Of a stretch of 64,000 nt of DNA, positions 50,701 through 59,847 are shown piece by piece. The notes beneath the pieces are model-generated. The model saw only the letters and a program-made list of their open reading frames with translations, searched no databases and was not told where the DNA came from. This DNA is from Heracleum sosnowskyi. Taxonomy: Eukaryota; Streptophyta; Magnoliopsida; Apiales; Apiaceae. The translations under genes were made by a program, and so were the position numbers. Each line of letters starts with the position of its first letter. Positions within the stretch are counted from its first letter, which is position 1. The DNA is taken from NCBI GenBank assembly GCA_030848705.1, contig CM061245.1:75875564-75939563 (forward strand), read 5' to 3'.

Positions 50701-50919
50701 GTGCTTCAGTCCTTCAACAAATGCTACATCTTCAATAATGACATTTCCAGATTTAACATTGCCATATCCCATTGTATAACCAATGTTGTCATTTCTAAAG
50801 GTTACTGATGGGCCAGCCTTTTCCTCAAAATGTGATAGCAGGGCTATATCACCAGTCATGTGACTTGAGCATCCACTGTCCAAGATCCATATGACTCTTT
50901 TATTCCTGTTGCCCTGCAT
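47710..50919 (-). CDS. pol: E3 pol polyprotein, uninterrupted
   Basis: 1069 aa. It makes and integrates the element's cDNA inside virus-like particles. In order: aspartic protease (W-I-L-D-S-G-C near residue 14), GAG-pre-integrase zinc region (H...H...C-X2-C near 145-185), integrase (D in I-H-M-D-L-F near 208, D in S-D-N-G-T-E-F near 276, then N-G-V-V-E-R), reverse transcriptase (W-V-F-R-N-K-M, then Y-V-D-D-I near 751) and RNase H (T-D-S-D-Y-A-G near 913, ending A-D-I-F-T-K-P-L). Copia order. The ATG overlaps a TGA in its own frame and lies 12 bases after the gag TAG, in the -1 frame relative to gag. Confidence 0.93.
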   Translation of the reverse strand: MQGNRNKRVIWILDSGCSSHMTGDIALLSHFEEKAGPSVTFRNDNIGYTMGYGNVKSGNVIIEDVAFVEGLKHNLLSIGQFTNRGFKVEFDEDLCSISKRESGEVVLTGVKKGSLFVANLKAADKGEICCFYTKATNEEFWLWHKKLSHLNVQAMNSLTKRELIRDLPALEFVQDGACEACQKGKIKRSSHKNKLLNTNSKPLQLIHMDLFGPVNVMSLSKKKYALVMVDDYSRYTWVEFLFSKDEAPQVIIEHIKRVDKEAQSTGSSVVALRSDNGTEFRNSTLYEFCKDKGISQQFSAPRTPQQNGVVERKNRTLIEAARTMLLDAKLPTSFWADAVNTACYVQNRTLINKKSGKTPYSLMTGKRASFKHLHVFGSKCFVMKDTSEHVGKFDAKAFEGIFIGYSLERTAYRVFVPEQHKVMESMDVTFDDKKTPGLKTSEQDSVPLRFENQGYLEDSESEDELPAQTVLENEILGVDNLLQTPVQGFTNTGGEEENAPFNQNELGTVQGNEQGHTRKWDRAHTRDQIIGDPSEGVRTRRATLNTCLYSCFLSQEEPKLIEEALKNSDWIVAMQEELNQFEKNKVWELVPPPKGKNVIDTKWVFRNKMDEEGVVIRNKARLVAKGYCQQEGIDYDETFAPVARLEAIRIFLAFAAHSDFKVYQMDVKSAFLNGDLAEEVYVSQPPGFENEDFPNFVYRLLKALYGLKQAPRAWYETLSQFLLEHQFTRGTIDKTLFFKKHGNDIILVQIYVDDIIFGSSNEKLCERFSKLMQSKYEMSMMGELTYFLGLQVHQREDGIFINQSKYVKDLLKKYGLEESSPAKTPMSTAIKLDEDKKGKRVDIKVYRGMVGSLLYLTASRPDIMFATCLCARFQSDPKESHMMAIKRIFKYLKGTPNLGLWYPKGTGFNLVGYTDSDYAGCRIDRKSTSGSCQFLGQRLVSWFSKKQQSTATSTAEAEYIAAGSCCAQLLWIRNQLMDYGLVLEHIPLMCDNTSAISIVANPVNHSTTKHIEIRYHFIREHAANGTIEVSYVPTEKQLADIFTKPLNEAVFNRLVSEIGMLNPSFSCSK

Positions 50920-50930
50920 TCACAAAATGA

Positions 50931-53152
50931 CTAAGTTGTTTTTGGTACCCACACTTGGTAGGGTCCATTTGATTTAGAAACATTTTGATTAATAATTCTT
51001 CTGTCATAAATTGCATTTCTCATAGTAGGAGACTTCACTTTTTCTGTGGCTTTGGAGTTTACACTCTTAGGCTCACATGAAGTTTTCACCCTCTCAACCC
51101 TGATTGGGGACCCTGTCCTATGAGAATGCATATGTGTGTGTGATTCACCAGATTGTGCAGAGTCAAGTTTATGTTTAAGAGATAAACAGTTAGCAATCAC
51201 AGTCACATAGCATGTCATGCAGTTTGGCTTACCACAGAAGGAATCATGACTAGAATTTATGCTAGCAGAATGGTTACTCAGGTTGTCAACTTCAACAATA
51301 TCAGGCTTACTACACTTATGAGTCAAATGATTAACAGATAGGCATTTTTGACATTGTTTCCTGGGAGCATTTGGCACATAAGCATAGTTGTTTCCTTTGT
51401 TAACACCAACTTTACCATTTCTGTTTTGTTTCTTTTTCTTAACAACTTCTTTCTTTGCTTTAGGACTCTTGACAAGATTGTCTTTGGTCTCTTTCTGATT
51501 GACAAGTTCAGGAAAGGAAGAAGTGTTCTTAGCAGCCTCATCTTCTTCAAGTAGTTGTTGCTTGATGATCAGTAGTTCCTCATCAAACTCAACAGCACTC
51601 TTTCTGAAGATGGGCTGTTCAACACTTGACAGTATGGTTGGGGCATTTTTGTTTGTAAAAGTTTCCTTTCCTTTGCCCTTGACCTTCTTCCTTCCCTTGT
51701 CATTATCATAGTCAAAACCAACTCCAACCTTGCAGTCTTCAGTGTGTTCCTTGTGGTAGGTTTGAATAAGTTCAGAGGAGTTTTTGAAGCTTCTTAGTTT
51801 CAGTTCAGTTTCAGCAATTTGTTCTCTAAGGGCTTTCTCTATTTGCTCAGCACAAATCACTTTGTTTTTAAGATACTCAACCTCCTTTTTCAAACCATCC
51901 AGGTTCACAACCATTAACTCAAGCTTCTCATTCTTTTCTGTAAGCTCAACATTCTTAGCAGTTAGTCTATCAATTTCTTCATTAGCTACTAACATGCTAG
52001 TATGAATATTAAACATCTCAGTGCTCATATCTTCAACAGTTTGCTTATATTGAAGGGGAGTCATATCAAGAGAAGTAAGAATGGGTACCTGACTTGAATT
52101 ACCATCATCAGAAAATGCCATCAAGGCATAGTTTGAGTACTCTTGATCTTCTTCTTCATCAGAGTCATCCCAGCATTTTCCCTCAGCAATAAAAGCTTTG
52201 CCCTGTTGTTTCTTGAGTAGAGCCTCATACTTAGCTTCAAGCTCTAAGTATGCTTTGTCCTTCTTGACTTGTTTAGGCTTTTTGCACTCAGTGGCAAAAT
52301 GCCCAAGTTCATTGCAGTTATAGCATCTTATTTTGGTCCTATCCACACTTCCTGTCTTGTATCCACCCTTAGCAGCACCAGCAATCCCTTTTCCTTTATT
52401 GAAGGTGTTTGAGCCACTAGATCCACCAGTGTTTCCAGTATTGAACTTGGACCTGAATGGCTGCTTTCTTTTAAACCTTATGTTAGGATACCTCCTAGCC
52501 ATATAAGCAAAAGATTTGTTTTCCATTTTGTCCAGTTCCTCCATGCTGTAAAACTCATCTTCCTCAGGCAAATCATAGATGACCTGGACCTCATCACCAG
52601 TGTCTTCAACTTCCAGTTCCTCAATCTTCACTTGACTGACTTTAAGAGAGTCCATTCTTTGACTTAGGTTGTCAGCAATAAGTGCACAGGAGGTATTAGC
52701 CACTAATCCTTGCTTTTCTTGAATAGATCTCTTTTGAAACAGCTCCAACTCATATGTCTTCAAAACACCATATAACACATCAAAACCAATCTTTGTTAGA
52801 TCTCTTTCTTTAAGGGAAGAGATTCTTGGTTCCAAGTGATCTGGAAGAGTTAGTAAAAACTTCATATTGAGCTCTTCTGTTTCATAGTGTTTGTCATAGA
52901 GTTTGAGCTCGTTTATCAGCTTGTTGAATCTCTCAAACACTTCTGTGATTCCCTCTTTTGGCTGAGCCATGAAGGCTTCATATTGTGAAACAAGAATCTG
53001 CTTCTTGTTCTTTCTTACTTCAGTAGTTCCTTCACAGAGCACTTCTATAAGATCCCACATCTTCTTGGCACTAGTACAATGAGCAACAGTGCCATACATG
53101 TTGAAGTCCATAGATTCACAAATGATAAGTTGAAGATGTCCATCCAGTGCAA
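50931..53152 (-). pseudogene. gag: E3 gag, main downstream part
   Basis: About 740 codons ending in TAG at 50933-50931. It covers most of the copia gag domain, the first zinc knuckle (C-Y-N-C...H...C), a coiled-coil stretch and a second knuckle (C-Q-K-C-L-S-V-N-H...C). The N-terminal codons are missing: at 53152 the sequence switches to CACTA-derived DNA. Its first 214 bases (52939-53152) are duplicated at 57298-57511 on the far side of the insert. As it stands it cannot yield normal Gag from the LTR transcript. Confidence 0.85.
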
Positions 53153-53173
53153 GTATGACTTTGATATTTTGAT

Positions 53174-53300
53174 TAGACATCACACATTAGACATCGGCCA
53201 GAAAAATCACTGATGTTAAAAGTATCTCTTACATCGGAAATTCTAAAACTGATGTCTAATAGTTAACTACACATCGTTTCCATGAGTAAACGATGTCTAA
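53174..53300. repeat. CACTA sub-terminal repeats, left side
   Basis: Several variants of AGACATCGG and CGATGTCTA in both orientations. Confidence 0.7.
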
Positions 53301-53886
53301 ACCCCATTTAAAAAAAAAATAAACCCGCGCCTTTCCCCATTTTTCTTTTTCCCCGGCAAAATCTCCCCCTTAGCTAAATTTCAGATCCCGCTTTCTTTTT
53401 CCCCCTTAAACTAAAAACATAAAAATAAAAAAAACATACTACCCCCCCCCCCACAAATCAAAAGTGTACTACCCCCACCCCAAAAACATACCCCAGCCGA
53501 TTCCTTCAAGAACCCTAACCCCTCCTTTCAACAAACCCCTAATTAGCCTATGTAATTCTTCGATTCCTTTTAATATTAGTTCAATTTTATCAACACTCTT
53601 CAATATTGCTTCGATTTTTATAAACCCATTTTCGATTTTATAACCTAATTCTTCGATTTGTTCGTTTTTTAGATCTGGAGCTTGGAGCTTTGCTTTTCCC
53701 CTAATTATAACTTCAATATTGCTTGGAGTTTGTTCTCACTCTTGCAGTTTACCCCTAATTGCTCGATTTGGTACCCCTTTTCTTTTTCTTTTTTTTTGAT
53801 GAATTTCCTATTTTTGATTGTATTTGCTTTTTGATTGTATTTGCTTTTTGATTGGATTTGTATATTTGCTCAACTTCTCTTTTGCC
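53301..53886. other. Non-coding part of the CACTA insert
   Basis: Low-complexity sequence with C runs (53441-53480) and T-rich tracts. It may include 5' untranslated or intron sequence of the captured KEA gene, but I cannot show that. Confidence 0.35.
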
Positions 53887-54992
53887 GGTGATGGGACTGA
53901 GTTCACACCAGCTTCAGTTTTTAATGGGCTTATTAAGTCTGGAAGAAAGCAATTGCCAAAGCTGGTAGTTGGGTTGTTGCTTGCTGGATCAGGGTATGCA
54001 TCATGATCAATTATTGACTGGGGTTATTGTGTCTTCTGTCTACAGAATCTTGCTATTGTTTTCCTTTTACATACAACTCCTTTTTTCTAGATATTATGTT
54101 GTTAGCCTTACTTGCCTACTACATGTAACATGTACTGGTAGTTTGCAATTTTATTTACAAGGTTTTGCATCATTTGACCGAAGTGCTTCTCACAGGGTTG
54201 CTTTTTATGCTACCTGCACTGAGAAGGTTAGTCAGATTTTCCAACAGCCGGATATCATTACTGCTAGTATGGATGAAGTTTCATCAAATTCAAAGCCCGT
54301 GTTTCGACAGCTAAGGAAATTGCCAGAGAAATTAAAAATATTAATGGACAAGATTCCTCATCAAGAGGTATGCATCTAGAGTACATTCAGCTACTATCCA
54401 TGTCCATGCTAAAGAAATATTAAATTATCTGATCATATATTTTTATGTTCCATATGTACTCAGATAAATGAGGAAGAAGCTTCTCTCTTTGACATGTTGT
54501 GGTTACTTCTTGCAAGTGTTATATTTGTCCCCCTATTCCAAAAAATTCCGGGAGGTATGAGTCTTATTCATTTCACTGGCTACCAGTTAATCTGGCCCTT
54601 TCTTTGGCTTGTACGTCTTGAGTGCTGATAAATTCCTTGATGCTACATGTGTTATGATTGCAAATGTAATCTGATTGATCATAATAGTGTGTGCAGATTC
54701 TTTTCATTTGCTAAAACAAATATTGCCTTTGTTTTACTTCCTAGGATGTTAATCATGATGCTTAACCCTGTTCTTAGCACTTTGCTATAATCTGTATGTA
54801 ATTTTGGGCCTTCGCTTACTTTCTTAATATGTCAAACTTATATGTTTGTTCTGCTGATTTAGTATCTTTATTTGCTTCAAAATTTAGGCAGTCCTGTTCT
54901 TGGCTATCTGACTGCCGGTATCTTGATTGGACCTTATGGTTGTTCTATTATCCGCAATGTACACGGAACAAAGGCTATAGCTGAATTTGGGT
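53887..54992 (+). pseudogene. Captured KEA1/KEA2-type K+ efflux antiporter fragment
   Basis: Pieces at 53887-53992, 54161-54367, 54464-54554 and 54888-54989 read in order as the region just before and at the start of the antiporter domain of chloroplast KEA1/KEA2. Recognisable are G-R-K-Q-L-P-K-L-V-V-G, Q-Q-P-D-I-I-T, N-E-E-E-A-S-L-F-D, F-Q-K-I-P-G-G-S-P-V-L-G-Y and R-N-V-H-G-T-K-A-I-A-E-F-G. The last three pieces have plausible GT..AG junctions, so genomic DNA was captured. The frame ends at TAG just after E-F-G, and most of the transporter and the N-terminus are absent. It cannot be functional. Confidence 0.85.
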
Positions 54993-55042
54993 AGACTATA
55001 GTTTATCACAATCATCCTAGGTGAGCTGTTGCTTATTTGCAG

Positions 55043-55195
55043 GGATCTGAATTATGGAATGATGGTGACCGTTTTAAAAAGTTTGCACATGCTTCTTTGG
55101 AACTTTCCAAGGTGTATGTGGAACTTGGTTCCCTGAATAATAGTCGAAGAGAATTGTTTGCAGCTGAGATGCACCTGAAGAACACAATTAAACAG
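55043..55195 (+). pseudogene. Captured exon of an unidentified helical-repeat gene
   Basis: A 51-codon frame with acceptor AG at 55041-55042 and donor GT at 55196-55197. The text (D-R-F-K-K-F-A-H-A-S-L-E-L, later A-A-E-M-H-L-K-N) looks like a helical repeat, perhaps TPR-like. I do not recognise the family. It follows the KEA piece by about 50 bases, so it is from another gene. Confidence 0.5.
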
Positions 55196-55539
55196 GTTAG
55201 CTCCCTCGTCTTTCTAGCGTTTTTCCATTTCTAATACAGTATAATTTGTAGTAAATCTATGTGACCTGTCGTATGCTGCATGCTAGATAAACCATCTTTA
55301 GTGATAGCTAAATGGTGTACTCTTGATAACCAAGTTAAAAGGAAACACATTTCAAGCTCTAAGTCTAGTGTGAACATGTTGTTTATCAGTCTATGCCCCT
55401 CTACAGATCCCCTAGAATTCAAAAGATGGTTGATTATTGTTCCAGTAAATCCCCACCTCTGCTGTCCACTACTTGATGACTTAATGTGGTAATCTTCAAT
55501 GTGTCTTCTGTTGTAAAATCTTGCAGGTCTCACATAGAT

Positions 55540-55702
55540 TTAGAGAGGAAAAGATTTCATTGGAGGATTATGTTTCTCATTAAAGGATATGGTTGGGGTT
55601 GGTGTGCTTGCAGAAGCAGTATCTATTGGCAAAGGGAAGCAAGATTTAACTGGAACAGCCACCGATCCTTATGAACCTCTCAAGTATCGCACATCGACCT
55701 GA
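55540..55702 (+). pseudogene. Possible further captured exon, unidentified
   Basis: After an acceptor-like TTGCAG near 55526 there are short open pieces, the longest 55589-55702 (37 codons, with A-E-A-V-S-I-G-K-G-K). No family recognised. Stops separate them, so they are fragments at best. Confidence 0.25.
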
Positions 55703-56099
55703 AATACCTAGTGGACAAGCATGCTCTTCCCTTACAGAATAAACGACGTTGTTGTCACCTCCAACCAGTCAATTCAAAATGTAAACAAGAATCGATCAAG
55801 TTTACCATTGTGGATACCAGCCTATTTCTTCTGGAAAATGAGGTAAATAACAGAACTGAGAGAGAAGTCTTCATTGTGCAACATTACATTTGCGATGACT
55901 GCAACTACAATATTTAGAGGTGAAGAAATAGACTATAGTTGGTCTATCAGAGACATTACATTTGGCTTTATCTAACTAACTTTGATTTCTCAATCGTTAT
56001 TTCATTAAGCAGATGCAACATCAGAGGAGATTCAATATTGTTTATCGAGAGGTATGTAGCAACTTCTTGTGTTTGATGCCACTAGTTTATATGATTAAG

Positions 56100-56545
56100 T
56101 GATGAACCCCAACCCCAACTTTCTCCAAATGACTGAATCAGTTGAAAAAGGAAATTTTGCTTTAAAACTAGAGATTTTTTTCAGTACATGTATTCTTGAA
56201 GGCTGGAAAGATTCAATTGTCGCTCTGCAGACTACTGGAAGGTTGTCGGAGTGGTCAGAAAACCTTGGAATCATTAGAAGGTGCATCGATTCTATTGTGG
56301 ACAAAATACTCACACCACCGTCGAAGGTGAGCTAATTGGCATTGCTTTCCACACTTTTTCTCAGTGGTAACAGAAATGTTGTTTATTCTAATCTGCAATC
56401 TAAGGTCTGATTGCATAGAGAATTTTTGCAGGTCACATGGCCCTACACTTATACCAGACCAGGGTATTCAGGAAAGAGGCACCAAAGTGTCCCTAAGGAT
56501 TGGTGGACTGAGGACATAAGTGAAGTTGACATAGATTTGTCGTAG
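56100..56545 (+). pseudogene. Captured NPH3/BTB-POZ family gene fragment
   Basis: Two pieces joined by a good intron (donor at 56327, acceptor before 56432). The first has F-L-Q-M-T-E-S-V-E-K-G-N...W-K-D-S-I-V-A-L-Q-T-T; the second has V-T-W-P-Y-T-Y-T-R-P-G-Y-S-G and P-K-D-W-W-T-E-D-I-S. These match the NPH3 domain of phototropin-pathway adaptors, which pair a BTB domain with NPH3 to recruit CUL3 ligases. The frame ends at TAG 56543-56545, where the family normally continues with L-F-R-C. Both ends of the gene are absent, so it is a fragment. Confidence 0.85.
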
Positions 56546-57297
56546 TTGGAAGTATGACTTTGATATTTTGATGAATTGTATTTTGGATGAATTAGATGGT
56601 ATCGGTATTATTATGGATGATTCGGATTATGTAGTATGAATTGGATAATGTACTAGTTGGCTGATTGGATTTTATATTTGGCTTTGGTATATATTGGTCT
56701 TTTGATTTTGATATTTGGTTTGGTTTTTTGATTTTGGTCATTTGGTATTTTGGTTTTTGGGAAAGTCATATAAACAGGGCAGCCACATCTTAACAAAACA
56801 GAACTTACATCACTTTTCCAAAAAACCGATGTTAAATATGACAAATATAGACACCAGTTTCGTGAACGAGCTCATGCAAAGGGTACGATAGACATCAGCT
56901 CCAACTGCATAGACATCAGCTAGATATAAGAAACCGATGTAAATCAGATAAACAGACATCAGTTTATATAGAGAACCGATGTTAAATGTTAACGTGGACA
57001 TCAGTTCATAAACAAATTTTGAGGTTTTTTTCTCTTTTCCTTTTACATGTCATGTGTTCAGGATTATATAAATCTTATATTAAAACAAGATTCACATTGT
57101 TGTGATGACATATTTTCAATAATTTGAAGTAACAACATCAGTTTTGATAAATAACCGATGTCTAAGATGCCTACAGACATCGGCTAAAAACCGATGTCTA
57201 ATACCCCTACCTTTCTCTACACATGCAAAGACATCGCTTCTCTTTATCAATAGACATCGGTTTTTAGCCGATGTCTATTGCTGTTTTTCTAGTAGTG
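56546..57297. repeat. CACTA right arm with sub-terminal repeats
   Basis: An AT-rich spacer (56546-56790) with TTTGGTTTTTTGATTTTGG-like repeats, then about ten copies of GACATCRG or CCGATGT up to the terminus. The 23 bases at 56550-56572 recur exactly at the left junction (53151-53173). Confidence 0.75.
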
Positions 57298-57755
57298 ACT
57301 TCTGTGATTCCCTCTTTTGGCTGAGCCATGAAGGCTTCATATTGTGAAACAAGAATCTGCTTCTTGTTCTTTCTTACTTCAGTAGTTCCTTCACAGAGCA
57401 CTTCTATAAGATCCCACATCTTCTTGGCACTAGTACAATGAGCAACAGTGTCATACATGTTGAAGTCCATTGATTCACAAATGATAAGTTGAAGATGTCC
57501 ATCCAGTGCAACTTTTTCCTTTTCAGGATCAGTGTATTTTGAGGGATCTTTAGGCACATGTTTTGCTGGTACAATCTCAGTGCCAATGGTTGTCTCACCA
57601 ATCTCGATCATTGGAATGAAGGGACCATGCTTTAGAATATCTAAATACATGGGGTTAGAAGCTTTGATGAAAAGCAACATCTTCTTCTTCCATAAACTGT
57701 AGTGCTCCTTGTTAAAGGGAGGAATCTTGATACTGCTTAGTTTCTGTGAACTCAT
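57298..57755 (-). pseudogene. gag: E3 gag, N-terminal part
   Basis: Starts at ATG 57755 (M-S-S-Q-K-L), just inside the primer site, and encodes about 153 gag residues before running into the CACTA end at 57297. The last 214 bases duplicate 52939-53152 with about two differences. Confidence 0.88.
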
Positions 57756-57791
57756 TCTTGATCTTTTCCTGTTTGTACGTTAACAGCCTAC

Positions 57792-57803
57792 GCTCTGATA
57801 CCA
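57792..57803 (-). other. E3 primer-binding site (initiator Met-tRNA type)
   Basis: The minus strand reads TGGTATCAGAGC two bases after the 5' LTR, as in E1. Confidence 0.9.
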
Positions 57804-57805
57804 CT

Positions 57806-59035
57806 TGTTAGAAATGAATACTACAAGAAACTAGACAGAGGGGGGGTGAATGGATAGTTTGATATATTTTTCGATTCTTGATAACTAAGTAACAGACTGT
57901 ATATGATTATGATATGTAATATGCAGAAAGTAAATAACACACACAATCACTTTAATCTACTTTGTATAAGCAAATTAAATACTACAGCTTTCCAAGAAAT
58001 TCACAATCGAATTTCTGGCTTCTAAACAAGAACAGTTTGAACTTGCTTGCTTACAGAGAAAAGAGCTTAGCAAATAACTATATGTATCTCTCTTACAGCT
58101 GACAATAGGATGTGCATAATATATATAAGCCCTATACAAACTAGTGCACACACCTATTTTTACACAGTTACCCCTTGCTGAAAGTCCAACTTGTTCTGCC
58201 ATAAGACGTTAACTGTGTCAGGAAGGACCACCTGCTTTTCGGAGTCTTTCCCGTTTCTGTAGCTGCTTGTCTCTTATCTTTCTCTCCAAGTTTAGCTGTA
58301 GATTTGCCATCTGTTCTTTGGACCACCTTGCCAGAACAAATGCTTCAGTATTTGTCTCTTTTGATTCTTGGTTCTGTACCTAGATTTGTCTTGTTATAAA
58401 CGGCTAAGTGTTGATATCGTGAACTCCACTTCATTCCTGACTTCGTGATCTCACTAGTGAGGACTTCGCGATATAGCCTTTGACGACTTTGCGACATAGG
58501 TCATTTGAAGACTATGCGACATAGTTCATTTGAAGACTATGCGACATAGGTCATTTGAAGACTTCACGATCTAGGCTCCTTTGACTTTGCTGACTTCAAC
58601 ACTTCACGACATGTGTCTTGAAGACTTCTCGACATAGTACAAAATGGACTATGCGATATAGTACTTCACGACATGGATATTGGTGACTTCACGACATAGC
58701 TTTCTTCTGACTTTGCTATATAATGCCTTAGACAAATTTCTGCAACTTATTTCTTCATAGCCTTATTTATCTCTATCCTGCTGCATGAACACTTCTGAAC
58801 TTCTACCAGGATAATTATTCAATGGCCTATATACAATCTAGATGCAAGAAACTTTACTAAGCTCATTATACCTTTGAGCATACATGATCAAGCTAATGTT
58901 CATGAGAACAAGACAAGTACATTTAGAGACCTATACTATATCCCAGTGATAGAAATCACTAGGTCATGTAGTGTGACATAGTCACATAGTGTAGGCTTGT
59001 TAATAGTGGTATTCAGGCATGTCTTGAGCCTAACA
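57806..59035 (-). repeat. E3 5' LTR
   Basis: 1230 bases, TG...CA ends. TATA-like stretch at about 58118-58130, dyad array at about 58437-58707. Differences from 40758-41988 seen by eye: the G run near 57840, a C/T near 58447, and an A/G near 59020. Confidence 0.93.
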
Positions 59036-59847
59036 AAATACAATTAATATAATTAAAACACATCATCACTAAAATCCCTATTTTCCAAAAATATGAGGTG
59101 CAATCCTTATTTATTTTAAAACCTATTTTAATACTCTATTTAATAAATAATAAAATAATATAAAAATAGTAACTAGCTGATTGCCTTTTATAGTTAAAAC
59201 ATTTTTTTCTTACAAAATCTACTTTTTTTCCAAAATTATCACGAGCAATTACCTTTAAATTAAAATATATTACCTTTTATATTTGTTATCATTTAAATCT
59301 CTCTTTTCCAAAAATATCAAGTGCAACTTATATATTTTAAAACTTATTTTAATACTTTTAATTATTTAAAAAAACTTACCTATTTTAACAAGTGAACGTA
59401 TTTTTTTAACACATAAAATTAATATAATTAAAACACATCTAAAAATATTACGTGCAGTTACTTTTTTTTAATTAAAACATGTTAACTTTTCTATTTGTCC
59501 TTATTAAAAAAACTTATTTATTTTAACATGTCAACATATTTTTTTAATAAATACAATTAATATAATTAAAACACTTCTAAAAATATCACGGTCAATTACT
59601 TTTTTTAATTAAAACATGTTAGATTTTCTATCTGTCCTTATTATTAATATTATTAATACCTCATTTATCTTCCTCGACCTCATTTGTATTTTTTTTATAT
59701 TTTTTTTATGTTCCAATAAATATTTAAGTTTCTCATTTTATAATTTGTCATATTAATTTTTACTTTTATTTTAATATTTTCCGTTCACATTAAATTTTTT
59801 AGTTTATTATTTTTAAGGCCCGTGCCTTGCACGGGTTATAGGCTAGT

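Larger units (their letters stand above)
53153..57297 (+). mobile_element. CACTA-type (CMC/EnSpm) insertion with captured gene pieces
   Basis: The right end reads ...TTTTTCTAGTAGTG at 57297, which on the minus strand is CACTACTAGAAAAA, a CACTA terminus, followed by ACT (57298-57300), a three-base target duplicate. Sub-terminal copies of GACATCGG and CCGATGTC crowd both sides (53174-53300 and 56800-57280), as in CACTA elements. No transposase is present. The interior carries intron-containing pieces of at least two host genes on the plus strand. The left CACTA terminus is missing. Confidence 0.8.
40758..59035 (-). mobile_element. E3: young SIRE/Maximus-like copia element
   Basis: 18.3 kb, or about 13.9 kb without the insertion in gag. 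LTRs at 57806-59035 (5') and 40758-41988 (3'). Target duplication AAATA (40753-40757 and 59036-59040). By eye the LTRs differ by two substitutions and one G-run base, so insertion was recent. Order on the minus strand: LTR, primer site, gag (split), pol, 713-base spacer, 1617-codon third ORF with one stop, purine tract, LTR. Pol is open throughout. E3 is a close relative of E1. Confidence 0.93.
39723..59847 (+). mobile_element. Helitron-like element H3, split by E3
   Basis: The left end reads TCTATACTATACTATATTATT after an A, a typical Helitron 5' start. The body (to 40757 and again 59036-59842) has three or more diverged units containing CTGATTGCCTTTTATA and CCAAAAATATGAGGTGC. The right end is a GCCCGTGCCTTGCACGGG hairpin and CTAGT at 59843-59847. 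E3 (40758-59035) sits inside with an AAATA duplication. Without E3 the element would be about 1.8 kb. No coding capacity. Confidence 0.6.

Noticed and set aside
53887..56545. Functional host genes for a K+ antiporter and an NPH3 protein
   Set aside because: Both are short internal pieces with stops at their ends, inside a CACTA-type insertion.
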